Below are positions 18,463-27,733 of a stretch of 64,000 bases of DNA, one piece after another. This stretch comes from Planctomycetota bacterium. Its GTDB lineage: Bacteria > Planctomycetota > UBA1135 > GCA-002748355. The position numbers and the translations under genes were made by a program. Each line of letters begins with the position of its first letter. Position 1 is the first letter of the stretch. The DNA lies in contig PDSF01000026.1 of NCBI GenBank assembly GCA_002748355.1, positions 62,001-126,000 of the forward strand, written 5' to 3'. Below the pieces are notes generated by a model, which saw only the letters and a program-made list of their open reading frames with translations, did no database searches and was not told the origin of the DNA.

Positions 18463-19266
18463 ATGACCGTTTGGCTGGGCACCGCAGGTTGGTCCTACAA
18501 GGACTGGATCGGCCCTTTCTATCCCTCTGGGACTGCGCCTGGGGACATGCTACGCAGTTACGCCCAGCGCTTTCGTTGCGTTGAGGTGGACAGCAGCTTT
18601 TACAGCGTGCCGGCCAAGCGCACAGTTGAGGCGTGGTGTAAGCGGGTGCCGATGGGCTTCGTTTTCTGCCCGAAATTCCCCAAGAGCATCAGCCACGACA
18701 GCTTCTTACTTGGCTGTGAGCAGGAGTTGACGACCTTCCTCGAACGCATGTCGTTGCTCGGCGGCGCCCTGGGGCCGATGCTCCTGCAGTTTCCCTACTT
18801 CAACCAGAAGAGCGGGGTCGATCTGGCGGCCTTCTTGGCCCGGCTTGAGCCGTTTCTCGATCTGCTGGTGGAGTGGATGCTCCCCCATATGCGCGTTGTC
18901 GTTGAAGTGCGTAACAGGAGCTTTCTCCGCGAGTCGCTGTTCGCGGCGCTCCGGAAGCGCAAGGTGCCACTGGCCTTGATCGACCATGCTTGGATGCCCT
19001 CGCCCGATCAGCAACGTCAGAACAAGGACATGCTCACCAGCGATTTTGTCTATCTGCGCTTGCTTGGTGATCGCTATGGGATCGAGAAGCTCAGCAAGAC
19101 CTGGGATCGGGAACTCGTCGACCAGTCTTGGCGAATCAGCTCCTGGGCCGACTGGGTCAAAGAGCTGGCGCAGGAGCGCACCGTCTTTGCCTTTGCGAAC
19201 AATCACTTCGCCGGCTTTGCCCCGGCTTCGATGCAGAAGCTGCAGCAGGCCTTGGAGGAATCATGA
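18463..19266 (+). CDS. DUF72 family protein (YecE-like, TIM-barrel)
   Basis: 267 residues matching the DUF72/YecE family: GTAGWSYKDWIGPFYPSGT at the start, VEVDSSFYSVPAKRTVEAW, FVFCPKFPKSISHD, LGPMLLQFPYF, VVVEVRNRSF and the C-terminal FAFANNHFAGFAP. The fold is a TIM barrel; no biochemical function is firmly established. The length is normal. It heads a three-gene unit: its TGA overlaps the next ATG (ATGA), and the third gene overlaps in turn. Confidence 0.88.
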   Translation: MTVWLGTAGWSYKDWIGPFYPSGTAPGDMLRSYAQRFRCVEVDSSFYSVPAKRTVEAWCKRVPMGFVFCPKFPKSISHDSFLLGCEQELTTFLERMSLLGGALGPMLLQFPYFNQKSGVDLAAFLARLEPFLDLLVEWMLPHMRVVVEVRNRSFLRESLFAALRKRKVPLALIDHAWMPSPDQQRQNKDMLTSDFVYLRLLGDRYGIEKLSKTWDRELVDQSWRISSWADWVKELAQERTVFAFANNHFAGFAPASMQKLQQALEES

Positions 19267-19754
19267 GCGATCTTGGGCCAGTCTGGCGCCGAGGAGAGCT
19301 TCCTCTTCCTGCGGAGGGCCGCCTTTTGCTTCGGGCTGAAGACTGGCTTTGGGGGCCGAGTTCGGAGCGGCCGGTGCTGAGCGAGCCCTGCATCTTGCGT
19401 TCGGCGGTCTGCGATCTCGGCTCGGTAGAGCCGCTCGACTTTGGCCTGATCCACGCCCTGGCTGCGCTAGCGAGGGAGCTGCCGGCGGCCGCCATCCACG
19501 AGGAACTTGGCTTTCGTAGCTTAGAAGACCGGAGCCTGTTCTGTGCCTTGCCCCTGCCCCGCAACGAGGAAAGCGTGGGGCGGGTGGCTAGTCGGTTGCG
19601 CTTGGTGCGTCGGCTCTTGCCGGTGCCGCTGCGGCTGCAGTGGCTGGCGCCGCCGCCGAAGGCGAGCTCGGCGATGGGGGAGGAGGAGTTTCTCAAGGCG
19701 CTGCGTGTCGCCGCCGACTGCGAGATCGTGGCGGCGCCGGTGGAGGGTTGCTGA
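19263..19754 (+). CDS. Hypothetical protein, coupled to DUF72 gene
   Basis: 163 residues starting MSDLGPVWRRGELPLPAEGR, cytoplasmic by appearance, with no signal peptide or membrane segment. A leucine/alanine-rich middle (FGLIHALAALARELPAAAIH) precedes an arginine-rich part (VASRLRLVRRLLPVPLRLQW). I recognise no domain. ATG 19263 is fixed by the ATGA overlap with the DUF72 stop, and the stop overlaps the next start by one base (TGATG). Codon use is like the neighbours. Confidence 0.65.
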   Translation: MSDLGPVWRRGELPLPAEGRLLLRAEDWLWGPSSERPVLSEPCILRSAVCDLGSVEPLDFGLIHALAALARELPAAAIHEELGFRSLEDRSLFCALPLPRNEESVGRVASRLRLVRRLLPVPLRLQWLAPPPKASSAMGEEEFLKALRVAADCEIVAAPVEGC

Positions 19755-20059
19755 TGCTGGACAGCAAGGAGGAGCTGCTGCGCATTCGGGACAGCCTATG
19801 GACCCCAGAGGGGCGGGAGCAGCTGGGCGAACAGGTCGCCGAGGCACGGCTGCGCCTTCGCTGGGTCTTCGGCGAGCTGCTGAGTGAGAGTATGAGCGAA
19901 GAGCGGATCCGTCAGCAGATCGTGGCCTGCTTCCGCGAGATGGGGCCGCGTGGCCTCGATCCGCAGGAGTGGGCGGAGCGCTTTGTCGCCTATGGATGGC
20001 TAAGCGCCCCCAAAGAGCATGCTCTTTGGAGGCGCTTGGAGTCGTTTCTCGAATCGTAG
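19754..20059 (+). CDS. Small hypothetical helical protein
   Basis: 101 residues (MLDSKEELLRIRDSLWTPEG ...), highly charged and predicted helical, with a tail WLSAPKEHALWRRLESFLES. It starts at ATG 19754, sharing a base with the previous stop. Near its 3' end lies the 18-bp perfect palindrome at 20011-20028 that contains GAGCATGCTC. The protein could be a small partner of the preceding gene; function unknown. Confidence 0.6.
   Translation: MLDSKEELLRIRDSLWTPEGREQLGEQVAEARLRLRWVFGELLSESMSEERIRQQIVACFREMGPRGLDPQEWAERFVAYGWLSAPKEHALWRRLESFLES
20011..20028. repeat. Palindromic copy of an iterated 10-mer, GAG[A/C/G]ATGCTC
   Basis: CAAAGAGCATGCTCTTTG is a perfect 18-bp palindrome. Its core belongs to a family read by eye at 18 places. 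Plus-strand starts: 3194, 9991, 16883, 23707, 27120, 32544, 33168, 40714, 40905, 58929. Minus-strand copies: 6569, 26689, 33857, 63577. Palindromic (C) form: 20015, 32055, 34999, 50608. Most copies are flanked G...C or G...T. See the finding for interpretation. Confidence 0.75.
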
Positions 20060-20095
20060 GCTGCGTGCTCGGCCTGCCTGTTCAGGCGGACGACA

Positions 20096-23000
20096 TCAGC
20101 GGATGCGCAGGCGCATGTTCTCGATGCGGTCGACTTCCTTGCAGAGTTCGATCCACTCGGGGAATCGAGAAGCAGGGATGCGCCCTGGCCGGAGGATCCT
20201 CTTTTGGCTGAGTGTCATTCCATGGTCGCTCATCTCCCAGGAGAGGCCGTAGTCGAGGAGGAGCTTGCGGCGCAGCAGGCCTTGTGGGCGCTGGCTGCAG
20301 CGTTTGTCGCCTAGCTCCAAGCGCAGTCGATAGCTGACGACATCCAGGCTGCCGGAGACGAAGGGATACTTGCGCTCGGCACGGGTTGCGAAGCGTCGCT
20401 GCATCTGGGAGAGCATGGGCAGCGGTGGTAGCAGCAGCTCGTTGCCGCGCTTCCGTGCGAAGTTCTTGCGGCGGAGATTGAGTTCGATCGTGACCGGCTG
20501 ACCCTCCTTCTCGATACCTGGGAAACGCACCCCGCGCACAGTCCACCCAGAGAAGAAGCTGCGGGTGACGTTCTGGGCGATGAGCTGCCGGGTGTTTTCG
20601 TCTTGGATTCGAACCTGTTCGCTGAAGCGATAGCCATTCATGCCGCGAAGCTTGAGCGAGACCTTCAGTGCGGCATCTCTTCCGTGTAGGCGCAGTGTCC
20701 CGTCAAATTGCAGGCCGACCTGGTCGAGCCCGGGGTCGGGTAGTCGGCCGGGCTCGCCCTGCGTGCCGCGAAGCAGGAGGTAGGGGGCGCCGGCCACCGT
20801 CCCGAAGGGAAGCGCTGGAGGAAGCTGATCGATGGGGAAGTAGCGGGGTGCCCCGTGGATGAGCCAGAAGGGCTTGCCCTCGCCGCTTTCGATGCGAGCC
20901 GCTAGGTGCTTGTAGTTGAACGGGGCGTTCCAAAGCGGGTCGGCTTCGATTCCGCGGCTGCTGGCTTGCAGATCGAGGATGGCCGGGGTCCAAGGCACCC
21001 CGGCGGCCTCGAGCAAGGCCAATTCGAGCCCGAAGCGATTGCCCTCGCCTTGGAGCAGGGCGTGCAGCGGGCTTGCCAGGGCAGAGTTTCCGGCCCGTTT
21101 GACGTGCCGGTGTACGAAGTCGTGGATGGCTCGCGCCTTGGCTCCGGGCGTGGCTTGGGCTTGGTTCAGGCCGGAGAGGATCTCCTTGGCCTTCTCGCGA
21201 ATCTCGAGCCAGGGCAGGGTAAGCGTCTGGAAGGACTCGCGGCCTGAACGGACGAAGGGCGTGGTCTCGGGCCTGCGCCCAAAGGTGACCCAGGGAGCAA
21301 TCTCTCGGAGTTCTGGCATCGCCGGCTCGGTCGGCATGCGAGGCATGTTTCGCTTCAGAAAGATGTGCGCCTCAAGGTCTCCTAGGGACTCCTTGCTCCA
21401 ATCGGCCTTCGGGTAGTTGGTCAGGAGGAAGCTCCCGAGTTTGTGCTCCTTTGGCAAGATGACGACCAGTCGGCTGTAGCGGAAGGGTTCGTCGGCGTTG
21501 GCGAAGAAGAAAGACGTGAAGTCGATGGGCTTTAGGCCCGGGGCGCTCTTGTAGTTGCGGTAGTGCTCCTCGATGAACATGCCTGGAGCGAGGCGCGGCA
21601 TGCTGAAGCTGCCGCCGACCCGTTGTGGCCGGTAGACCTTTCCTTTGGCGTCGATACTGCGCAACTCGATGAGTTCGTCGGCATCGGCGGCTTGACCGGC
21701 GTTTTCGTATTTCTGAACCCCTTTTTTGTCGTTGAGGCGGCGGAGCTGCTGGGTCTCCTCCATCTGCGATCCGTCTGGGAACACGCGGATGACCATCTGG
21801 TCGAGGACCAGGGTCGATGGTGCTCCTTGGTCTTCGGGCCGACTTTTGTAGCGGGCGACTTCGGCCAGTGCGTCGAGGCGGTAGCGCTCGGTCTCGGCCA
21901 GGTAGGGGCGCCTTTCGTGGTAGGCGATTCGCTCACGCAGCCCGTGCTTGCTGGGGTCGATGGCCAAGGCCGTTTTCCATTGCTGCACGGCCTCCTCCAG
22001 CCGGCCAAGGGTGAGCAAGCTGTCAGCGATGTCCTCGTGTGCGGAGGCGTTTTGCGGCTCCTTTTTGGCGATCTCGCGAAACAGTGCCAGCGCTTGCTCG
22101 TGGTCGCCGAGCTTGCGGGCCAGTTCTGCCTTGGCATCCAGGGATTCGCGGCTGTTCTCGGAGTCACGATCGAGCAAGGAGCGGAGGGCGAGAGCTTTCT
22201 GCAGGGCACCAGTGTCGCGACTGTACCTATAGGCCGCGCGCAGCAGAGCCCGGTGGCCGGGGAGACCGGCGGCGCGAGCTTTCTCTACGAGGCTTAGAGC
22301 TCCGGCAGTGTCGTCCAGTCGGTCGAGTCGCCGAGCTTGTTCGAGGATGAGCTTAGGGTGGGTGGGGTAGCGAGCGAAGATCTCGTCGAGGACGGCAGCT
22401 GCCATTCCGTCCCAGTCGAGGTTCTCGAGCAGCCGGGCCTTTTGGCGCAGGGCTTGGTAGTTGCCGGGGTGTTTGGCGAGCAGTTCGTCGCAGCGCTGCA
22501 GGGCCTCTTCGGATTTGTCGTCGGCGGCGAGCCGGGCCATCCTCCTCCAAGTGAGGTGCCAATGCTCTTGGCTGAGCTTGCTACAGCGGTCGAGAAAGGC
22601 GCGCTCCTCACTCCTTTGTAGGTCTCGGGGCAGGCGCCGTGCTTGCCTAAGAATCTCGAAGTGAGCAGCGGCGACGCTGATGTCTTTTGGGGCGGCAGCA
22701 ATGGCTTTCCGGCTCATGGCCAGGGCGAGGTCGGGCTGCGCGTGGCGCATGTAGCTGTGGGCGCGCAGGGCCAGGACCGTTGCGGACGACTTGCCGGGGC
22801 TCTTGCGTGCGAGCCAAGCCAGTTCGTCTTCATAGCTTTCGGCCAGTGGCGCCGGCCCCGTCCCGATCGGATGGAGCTTCCTCTCGGATTCGATGTGGAG
22901 GCCTGGCAGTGGTGTTGCGATTGAATCTACGAAGCGTATGCCGACCCGGGAGCTGCTTGCGACCGTCTTGACCAGGAGCCGGTTCCAGCCCTCGTGCATC

Positions 23001-23803
23001 GGTGTTGCGAAATAGCTGCGCACCGGCGGCCGGTTTTTGATGCGATCGACATTGGCGATGCGTTGGCCGTTCCACCACAGCTCGTAGGGGCCGTAGCAGG
23101 ATAGCTCTGTCCAGGCAACTTGGCTCCCTGGGCTCTTGACTTGGATCAGGGCGTATTGAGCGCCTTCGCTGCGTTCAGCTGGGGAGCGCGGCTTGAGCTC
23201 AAGGCTGCTGCTATATGGCGGCAGCGAGATGCAGCGCCAGCGCAGCTTTCCGCCGAAGCGACCGCGGAACACGCTCTTGAGAGATAGCTCTTGCAGTTCG
23301 GGTTCGAAGGCGACGCCGCGGAAGCTGCGGCCACTGTCGCCAAAGGGCCCCACTGCCAAGGCGTGCTGCACGTACTGTTGCCGTGGATCGAGCTTGGCCG
23401 CCTCTTCGTACTTCCCTTGATTGCGCAGGTTCTCGGTGAGGAAGCTCTCGATGACCAGGCGGGCATTGCCGTGGAGGGGGGAGCGTAGCTTGGCCTGGAG
23501 TAGTTCCTGCAAGCGTTTGCCGGCCTTGGCGGGTGCGTCGGGCGCCTCGGCGATCCTGCGCCAGACCTGCAGGATCCTCTCACTATAGGGGCTGCTCGGA
23601 TAGCTGCGCAGTGCCCGATCCAGGGTCGCGAGCTGGGCCTCCTTGTCGGGGCTTGGCGGCATCTGGGCGTCGAGGACAGCTCGGGCGAACTCAGGAAGGC
23701 TCAGTGGAGGATGCTCTTTGGCTTCCTTTTGGGCGCTGGCCGGGCTGAGAGTAGAAAGAAGTGCACCGGTGAGGAGCACTGAGCTCAGGTGTAGGCGGAT
23801 CAT
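20096..23803 (-). CDS. Exported DUF3857/transglutaminase-fold TPR protein with degenerate active site
   Basis: 1235 residues with a signal peptide (LHLSSVLLTGALLSTLSPASAQ). Residues about 45-620 are helical repeats, including TPR units such as DHEQALALFREIAKKEPQNA followed by SAHEDIADSLLTLGRLEEAV. A DUF3857 beta-domain follows (VIRVFPDGSQMEETQQLRRL), then a transglutaminase-like fold (KARAIHDFVHRHVKRAGNSA). Where active members have GDC, this protein reads QGEGNRFGLELALLEAAG (near residue 920), and the downstream Asp position reads WLIHGAP. The catalytic triad therefore appears lost. It follows a catalytically complete paralogue with an ATGA overlap. Confidence 0.8.
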   Translation of the reverse strand: MIRLHLSSVLLTGALLSTLSPASAQKEAKEHPPLSLPEFARAVLDAQMPPSPDKEAQLATLDRALRSYPSSPYSERILQVWRRIAEAPDAPAKAGKRLQELLQAKLRSPLHGNARLVIESFLTENLRNQGKYEEAAKLDPRQQYVQHALAVGPFGDSGRSFRGVAFEPELQELSLKSVFRGRFGGKLRWRCISLPPYSSSLELKPRSPAERSEGAQYALIQVKSPGSQVAWTELSCYGPYELWWNGQRIANVDRIKNRPPVRSYFATPMHEGWNRLLVKTVASSSRVGIRFVDSIATPLPGLHIESERKLHPIGTGPAPLAESYEDELAWLARKSPGKSSATVLALRAHSYMRHAQPDLALAMSRKAIAAAPKDISVAAAHFEILRQARRLPRDLQRSEERAFLDRCSKLSQEHWHLTWRRMARLAADDKSEEALQRCDELLAKHPGNYQALRQKARLLENLDWDGMAAAVLDEIFARYPTHPKLILEQARRLDRLDDTAGALSLVEKARAAGLPGHRALLRAAYRYSRDTGALQKALALRSLLDRDSENSRESLDAKAELARKLGDHEQALALFREIAKKEPQNASAHEDIADSLLTLGRLEEAVQQWKTALAIDPSKHGLRERIAYHERRPYLAETERYRLDALAEVARYKSRPEDQGAPSTLVLDQMVIRVFPDGSQMEETQQLRRLNDKKGVQKYENAGQAADADELIELRSIDAKGKVYRPQRVGGSFSMPRLAPGMFIEEHYRNYKSAPGLKPIDFTSFFFANADEPFRYSRLVVILPKEHKLGSFLLTNYPKADWSKESLGDLEAHIFLKRNMPRMPTEPAMPELREIAPWVTFGRRPETTPFVRSGRESFQTLTLPWLEIREKAKEILSGLNQAQATPGAKARAIHDFVHRHVKRAGNSALASPLHALLQGEGNRFGLELALLEAAGVPWTPAILDLQASSRGIEADPLWNAPFNYKHLAARIESGEGKPFWLIHGAPRYFPIDQLPPALPFGTVAGAPYLLLRGTQGEPGRLPDPGLDQVGLQFDGTLRLHGRDAALKVSLKLRGMNGYRFSEQVRIQDENTRQLIAQNVTRSFFSGWTVRGVRFPGIEKEGQPVTIELNLRRKNFARKRGNELLLPPLPMLSQMQRRFATRAERKYPFVSGSLDVVSYRLRLELGDKRCSQRPQGLLRRKLLLDYGLSWEMSDHGMTLSQKRILRPGRIPASRFPEWIELCKEVDRIENMRLRIR

Positions 23804-26800
23804 TTCTTGCCCTCCTTGACGAGCAGGAGCTCCTGATTCTCGGCTCTGTCTACAAGCCGCGTCATGTCGAGGAAGCGCTTGTACTCGGCTGCCGAGATTC
23901 GCTGCCGGCGGCGCACGTAGTAGCTGGCGATTTCCAAGCTGCCCTTCTTCACTTCACTGGTGAAGGCAAAGCTGGCGAAGGGGGCATCAAAGCTCGCCTT
24001 CTTCGGGCTTTCGGCAATACGCCAACCCTTGGGTGGGGTGATACGTACCCGGAACTGCCGCGACTCTGGCGGCGTCAGCAGGATGTCCTTCTTGCGTGTT
24101 TCGGCCGAGGCGAGGGCGGAGAGGTTCTGGCGGGAGAAGATCGGGACCAGTCGCAGTTCTTGCGCCCCGCCGCTCAGGCGGGCGAGACCGGGAACGCGGA
24201 AGCGCAGCTGGTAGCGAGCTGGCTCACTGAGATCCTCAAGCTTTGAGAACTGCATGTCCTCAATCTCGATCTTGCCGAAGATGCGGCCGAGTTGGTCCTG
24301 GAGTCGCTCTTGTCGCTTCCCGGGCTCGTTGGCCCAGCGATGCCGTAGGGTCGGGTCGTGGAAGCCGCTTGCCAGCTGATCCATTTCGACGATGGCGTCA
24401 CCATTGGCAAGCAGGCGAACGTCGAAGCGCTGGGCCCGGCAGTTGTCCTCGGGCGTTGGCCAGGGGATGCGTTTGATCTTGCCTTCGTGGCCTTGGACGA
24501 CGAGAAGATCGGCGCCGTAGTCCATCTCCGGTAGCACGCCCAGGGGATAGCGATCGGCTGTGCCGTCGAGCCAAAGCTCAGACAGCCCGTCTTGGGTCGG
24601 CACATAGGAGATGCAGTGATTGAAGTGCTCGATGAGCGGCAAGCTCAGGTCGTCCTTCTCGCGCTGCTCTTCGGCGAGGATGAGCACCGGGTACGCCTTG
24701 ATGCCGACCTCTGCGAGCATGGCATTCATCAGGATCGCCTTGTCCTTGCAGTCGCCGTGTCGGCGCTCATAGATCGTCTCGATCGAATACGGTTTGTAGC
24801 CGTGGACGCCGAACTCCCAGGCCTCGTAGCGGATGCGATTGGTCACGAACTCGTAGATGCGCCGGAGCTGTTCTTCCTTGCTCTTGGCGCCGCGCACCAG
24901 CTTTTGCACGTGGGCACGGATGGCCGGAGTCATTGTCGTCTGCTTGCGGATCAGGTCCCACCACCAGGCTGCGAACTGGTTCCAGTCGCGGTAGGTCGAG
25001 ATTCGCAGCAGGGGGCCGGTCTCTCTGGACGAAGGGGCCCTGGTTTCGACATCGCGCCCAGGGAGATCGCGGAGCACCCAGGAGCGCAGCTCGGCACCGC
25101 TTTCGTGCTGCTGCGTTCTTGGTTGGGGGACCGCGCCCAGCGACTGGAAGTAGTAACTGCGGCCCTTCTCCAGCAGGACATCGAGGCGAGAGAGCTTGCT
25201 GGCAGCGCCGTCGCTGGGGAGGAAGCTGTGTTCCAGCCCAAAGTAGTCGCCAAAGAAGCTCCGCTCCTGGTCATCGACCCGCAGCTTGAGCTCGACGATG
25301 TCTCCGGGGTCGATCTTGGGGAGCTGGATGTACCAGGCCTGACCGAGGCGGGCGCGAAGCGAACGGCCATTGGGCTTGATGACGCGCGCTTCGAGGATCC
25401 TCCCCAGTTGTGATCCCGAGTGGATGGGGAGCGAATAGCTGGACCAGATTTGGGCGCCGCGTTCGGTGAGGATGCGTACGAGCTTGTGCTCGTAGCGGCT
25501 GCTGGTGCCGTTGCTGTAGGCCCGAATCAAGCTGTGCTGGAGGATGTATTCGTGGGAACGCTTGGCTTGCAGCGACTCCGGCGATGGCCCCGGGTCGGCT
25601 TTGAGCAAGGCCGCACTGTCGAGTTCAAGGCCCTCGTAGAAGGGCGTGGGCTCAGAGCTGAGAAAGTCCAGCCGACGTGCGGCGTCGGTCAGGCCGGGTT
25701 TCAACGCCAGTGCTCGCTTAAGCCTGGTGACCTGCGCCTTCACGTCGCCGCGCTGGGCGGCGATCTCGGCCAGCATTAGCCAGCTGTAGACGTCTTCGGG
25801 GCAAAGGGCGAGGAAGCGCATCCAGGCGCGCTCTGCCTGCGCCCACATCTTGGCTGCGTCCTTCGCCGAGCTGAGGGCGCGGGCTCTGTAGAACTCTGCA
25901 AGTACTTCGTAGACGTCTTGTTCCCAGGGAAAGCGCAGCTCGGCTTGCGCGAGCGTTGCGAATGCGGCCTTGCTCTGACCGAGACGCAGCTGCATGCGAG
26001 CGATCTGGATCCGCGTTCTGAGGCTGTCGCGAACGCTGCGCCGACGCTGGAGGAGGGCGAGGGCCTCTTCGTATCGAGAATCGCCTTTGGCAAGCGGGAT
26101 CGCCTTAGCGAGCAGCGGCACGAAGTGGGCATGCCTTCCTTCCAACAGCGCGCTGCGGATGCGGAGATGAGCTTCCTTGTCCAGCTCGCGAGCCTTCATG
26201 AGCGCGAGCTCGGACTCAAGGAAGTCCGGCCCATCGGGGCGCACCGCTCGTGCGCTTTCGAGCCACATCCATGCCCGCCGATGATTGCTCCGGGATTCGA
26301 GTTCCATGCCGGCCAAAGCAAGCATGGCCAGTTGTGCCCGCGGCCAAAGCGTCACCGCGCGCTCGTAGGCGGCGTAGCGGGGGTTGTCGTCACGGTCTCC
26401 GCTCCAACGCTCGGACTCGAGTGCGTCGCCATAGAGCTTCCAGCAGGACGAGTCCTCAGGGCGTAGCTGCGTCGCCAAGCGGGCAATGGCCCGATCCCGG
26501 CGTTGCGTTTCCTCCTCGCGTGCGGCGGCCTTGAGCAGGAAGGCGAGGCGATAGGCGAGCTGTCCGGCTCGTGCGCGCGCCGCTCCTTCGAGCTTTTTGG
26601 CGCCTTTGAGCCGTTTCAGTAGCCGCTCGCTCGGGAGCATGGCGGATTCGGGGATGGGGCGTTTGGAGGCGGCCGCCTTACTCGCAGCGAGCATCCTCTC
26701 GGGGTCGCAGCTGAGGATGACTCTTTTTGCCGGGAGGGGGGCGCCACTGGGATCGGTTAGGCGTACGCGTAGCTGAAAGATGTCTTCCTGGCAGCCGCTC

Positions 26801-27621
26801 TTGATGAGGATGAGGTTGTCGCCGGGCTCCAGGATGGCGGTGGCGACGTCTTGGTCGAAACCGAAGGCACGGCTCTCTGCGTCACGTTGGAACAGCTTCT
26901 GGCCGTTGACGAGGATCCGGGTGCTGCCGGAGCATCCGAGGCGAATGCTTACTGGGGTTGCTTGTTCGACGCGGGCGCTGAAGGCCAGGATCGTGAGCAC
27001 CTGCTCAGTCGGCCGGATCAGTGAGTCAAAGTCGAAGTTGCGTTCGGGGGCGAAGCCGATGTCCAAGAGGCGCCAAGCGACCTTGCGTGCCTTGCCCTGG
27101 TGTTTGGCTTTGAGGTCGAGAGGATGCTCCGGGCCTTTTTCGATCCTATGCTTGCGGCGGAAGCCGTTGCCTCGCTCGTTATCGAGGGGGCCCAGCATCC
27201 AAGCCTTTGTCACCGTGCCGAGCTGGTCGTAGATGGTCTGGGCCTTGTCGCTGGCGCCGATATTCAGCCAATGCTCGGCCAGGTGATATTGGAGCAGGGC
27301 CTGGAGTAGGGGGTAGGCGCCGAGTCCGGGTTGGCTGCGCACGCGTTCGAGGGTTTCGGCAAAGCGTCGACTCTCGCCCAGTTGTTTGGCCAGTTCTCCT
27401 GTTTGGACCAGGGTGAATTCGAAGTCCGCTGCGGCACTGATCCCGAGCCGATTGAGCTTCTCGAAGCCGAGCAGGGTCTCGATGCCCAGCTTGAAGGCCT
27501 CTCGGGTGGCTCCCGACTGAACGAGCTCGACGAGCTCTTGCTGTGGCGTTGGGGGCTGTGCCGGCAGGGGTGTAGGGAATGCCAGCAAGGCCAGAAGGAG
27601 GAGAGTGGGTCGCATGTGCAT
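23800..27621 (-). CDS. Exported DUF3857/transglutaminase TPR protein, catalytic triad intact
   Basis: 1273 residues; signal peptide MRPTLLLLALLAFPTPLPAQ (ATG 27621 or 27615). A long helical-repeat region of TPR type covers about 30-690. DUF3857 follows (LVRILTERGAQIWSSYSLPI), then a transglutaminase core with Cys in RRHGDCKDKAILMNAMLAEVG (about C957), His in IEHFNHCISYV and Asp in LWLDGTADRYPLG. The triad supports a cysteine-protease or transglutaminase-like activity in the periplasm (family inference). It is the first gene of a pair with the degenerate paralogue. Confidence 0.82.
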   Translation of the reverse strand: MHMRPTLLLLALLAFPTPLPAQPPTPQQELVELVQSGATREAFKLGIETLLGFEKLNRLGISAAADFEFTLVQTGELAKQLGESRRFAETLERVRSQPGLGAYPLLQALLQYHLAEHWLNIGASDKAQTIYDQLGTVTKAWMLGPLDNERGNGFRRKHRIEKGPEHPLDLKAKHQGKARKVAWRLLDIGFAPERNFDFDSLIRPTEQVLTILAFSARVEQATPVSIRLGCSGSTRILVNGQKLFQRDAESRAFGFDQDVATAILEPGDNLILIKSGCQEDIFQLRVRLTDPSGAPLPAKRVILSCDPERMLAASKAAASKRPIPESAMLPSERLLKRLKGAKKLEGAARARAGQLAYRLAFLLKAAAREEETQRRDRAIARLATQLRPEDSSCWKLYGDALESERWSGDRDDNPRYAAYERAVTLWPRAQLAMLALAGMELESRSNHRRAWMWLESARAVRPDGPDFLESELALMKARELDKEAHLRIRSALLEGRHAHFVPLLAKAIPLAKGDSRYEEALALLQRRRSVRDSLRTRIQIARMQLRLGQSKAAFATLAQAELRFPWEQDVYEVLAEFYRARALSSAKDAAKMWAQAERAWMRFLALCPEDVYSWLMLAEIAAQRGDVKAQVTRLKRALALKPGLTDAARRLDFLSSEPTPFYEGLELDSAALLKADPGPSPESLQAKRSHEYILQHSLIRAYSNGTSSRYEHKLVRILTERGAQIWSSYSLPIHSGSQLGRILEARVIKPNGRSLRARLGQAWYIQLPKIDPGDIVELKLRVDDQERSFFGDYFGLEHSFLPSDGAASKLSRLDVLLEKGRSYYFQSLGAVPQPRTQQHESGAELRSWVLRDLPGRDVETRAPSSRETGPLLRISTYRDWNQFAAWWWDLIRKQTTMTPAIRAHVQKLVRGAKSKEEQLRRIYEFVTNRIRYEAWEFGVHGYKPYSIETIYERRHGDCKDKAILMNAMLAEVGIKAYPVLILAEEQREKDDLSLPLIEHFNHCISYVPTQDGLSELWLDGTADRYPLGVLPEMDYGADLLVVQGHEGKIKRIPWPTPEDNCRAQRFDVRLLANGDAIVEMDQLASGFHDPTLRHRWANEPGKRQERLQDQLGRIFGKIEIEDMQFSKLEDLSEPARYQLRFRVPGLARLSGGAQELRLVPIFSRQNLSALASAETRKKDILLTPPESRQFRVRITPPKGWRIAESPKKASFDAPFASFAFTSEVKKGSLEIASYYVRRRQRISAAEYKRFLDMTRLVDRAENQELLLVKEGKK

Positions 27622-27662
27622 GAGTGTCCTCGGAAAAGCCAGGTGCGTTTGTAACGCTAGGG

Positions 27663-27718
27663 CAGGGCTTGCACTACGCTGCTTTGCTGCCTGAGGTTCA
27701 GGCTACAAGCAAGCCCTG
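27663..27718. repeat. Inverted repeat with nested hairpin between two minus-strand genes
   Basis: Arms CAGGGCTTGC (27663-27672) and GCAAGCCCTG (27709-27718) enclose a smaller hairpin CCTGA-GGT-TCAGG (27690-27702). It lies between the EF-hand gene's stop and the next gene's start. It could end the EF-hand transcript or be a REP-like element; there is no U-run. Confidence 0.45.
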
Positions 27719-27733
27719 ACCCTCTGATCCGTC

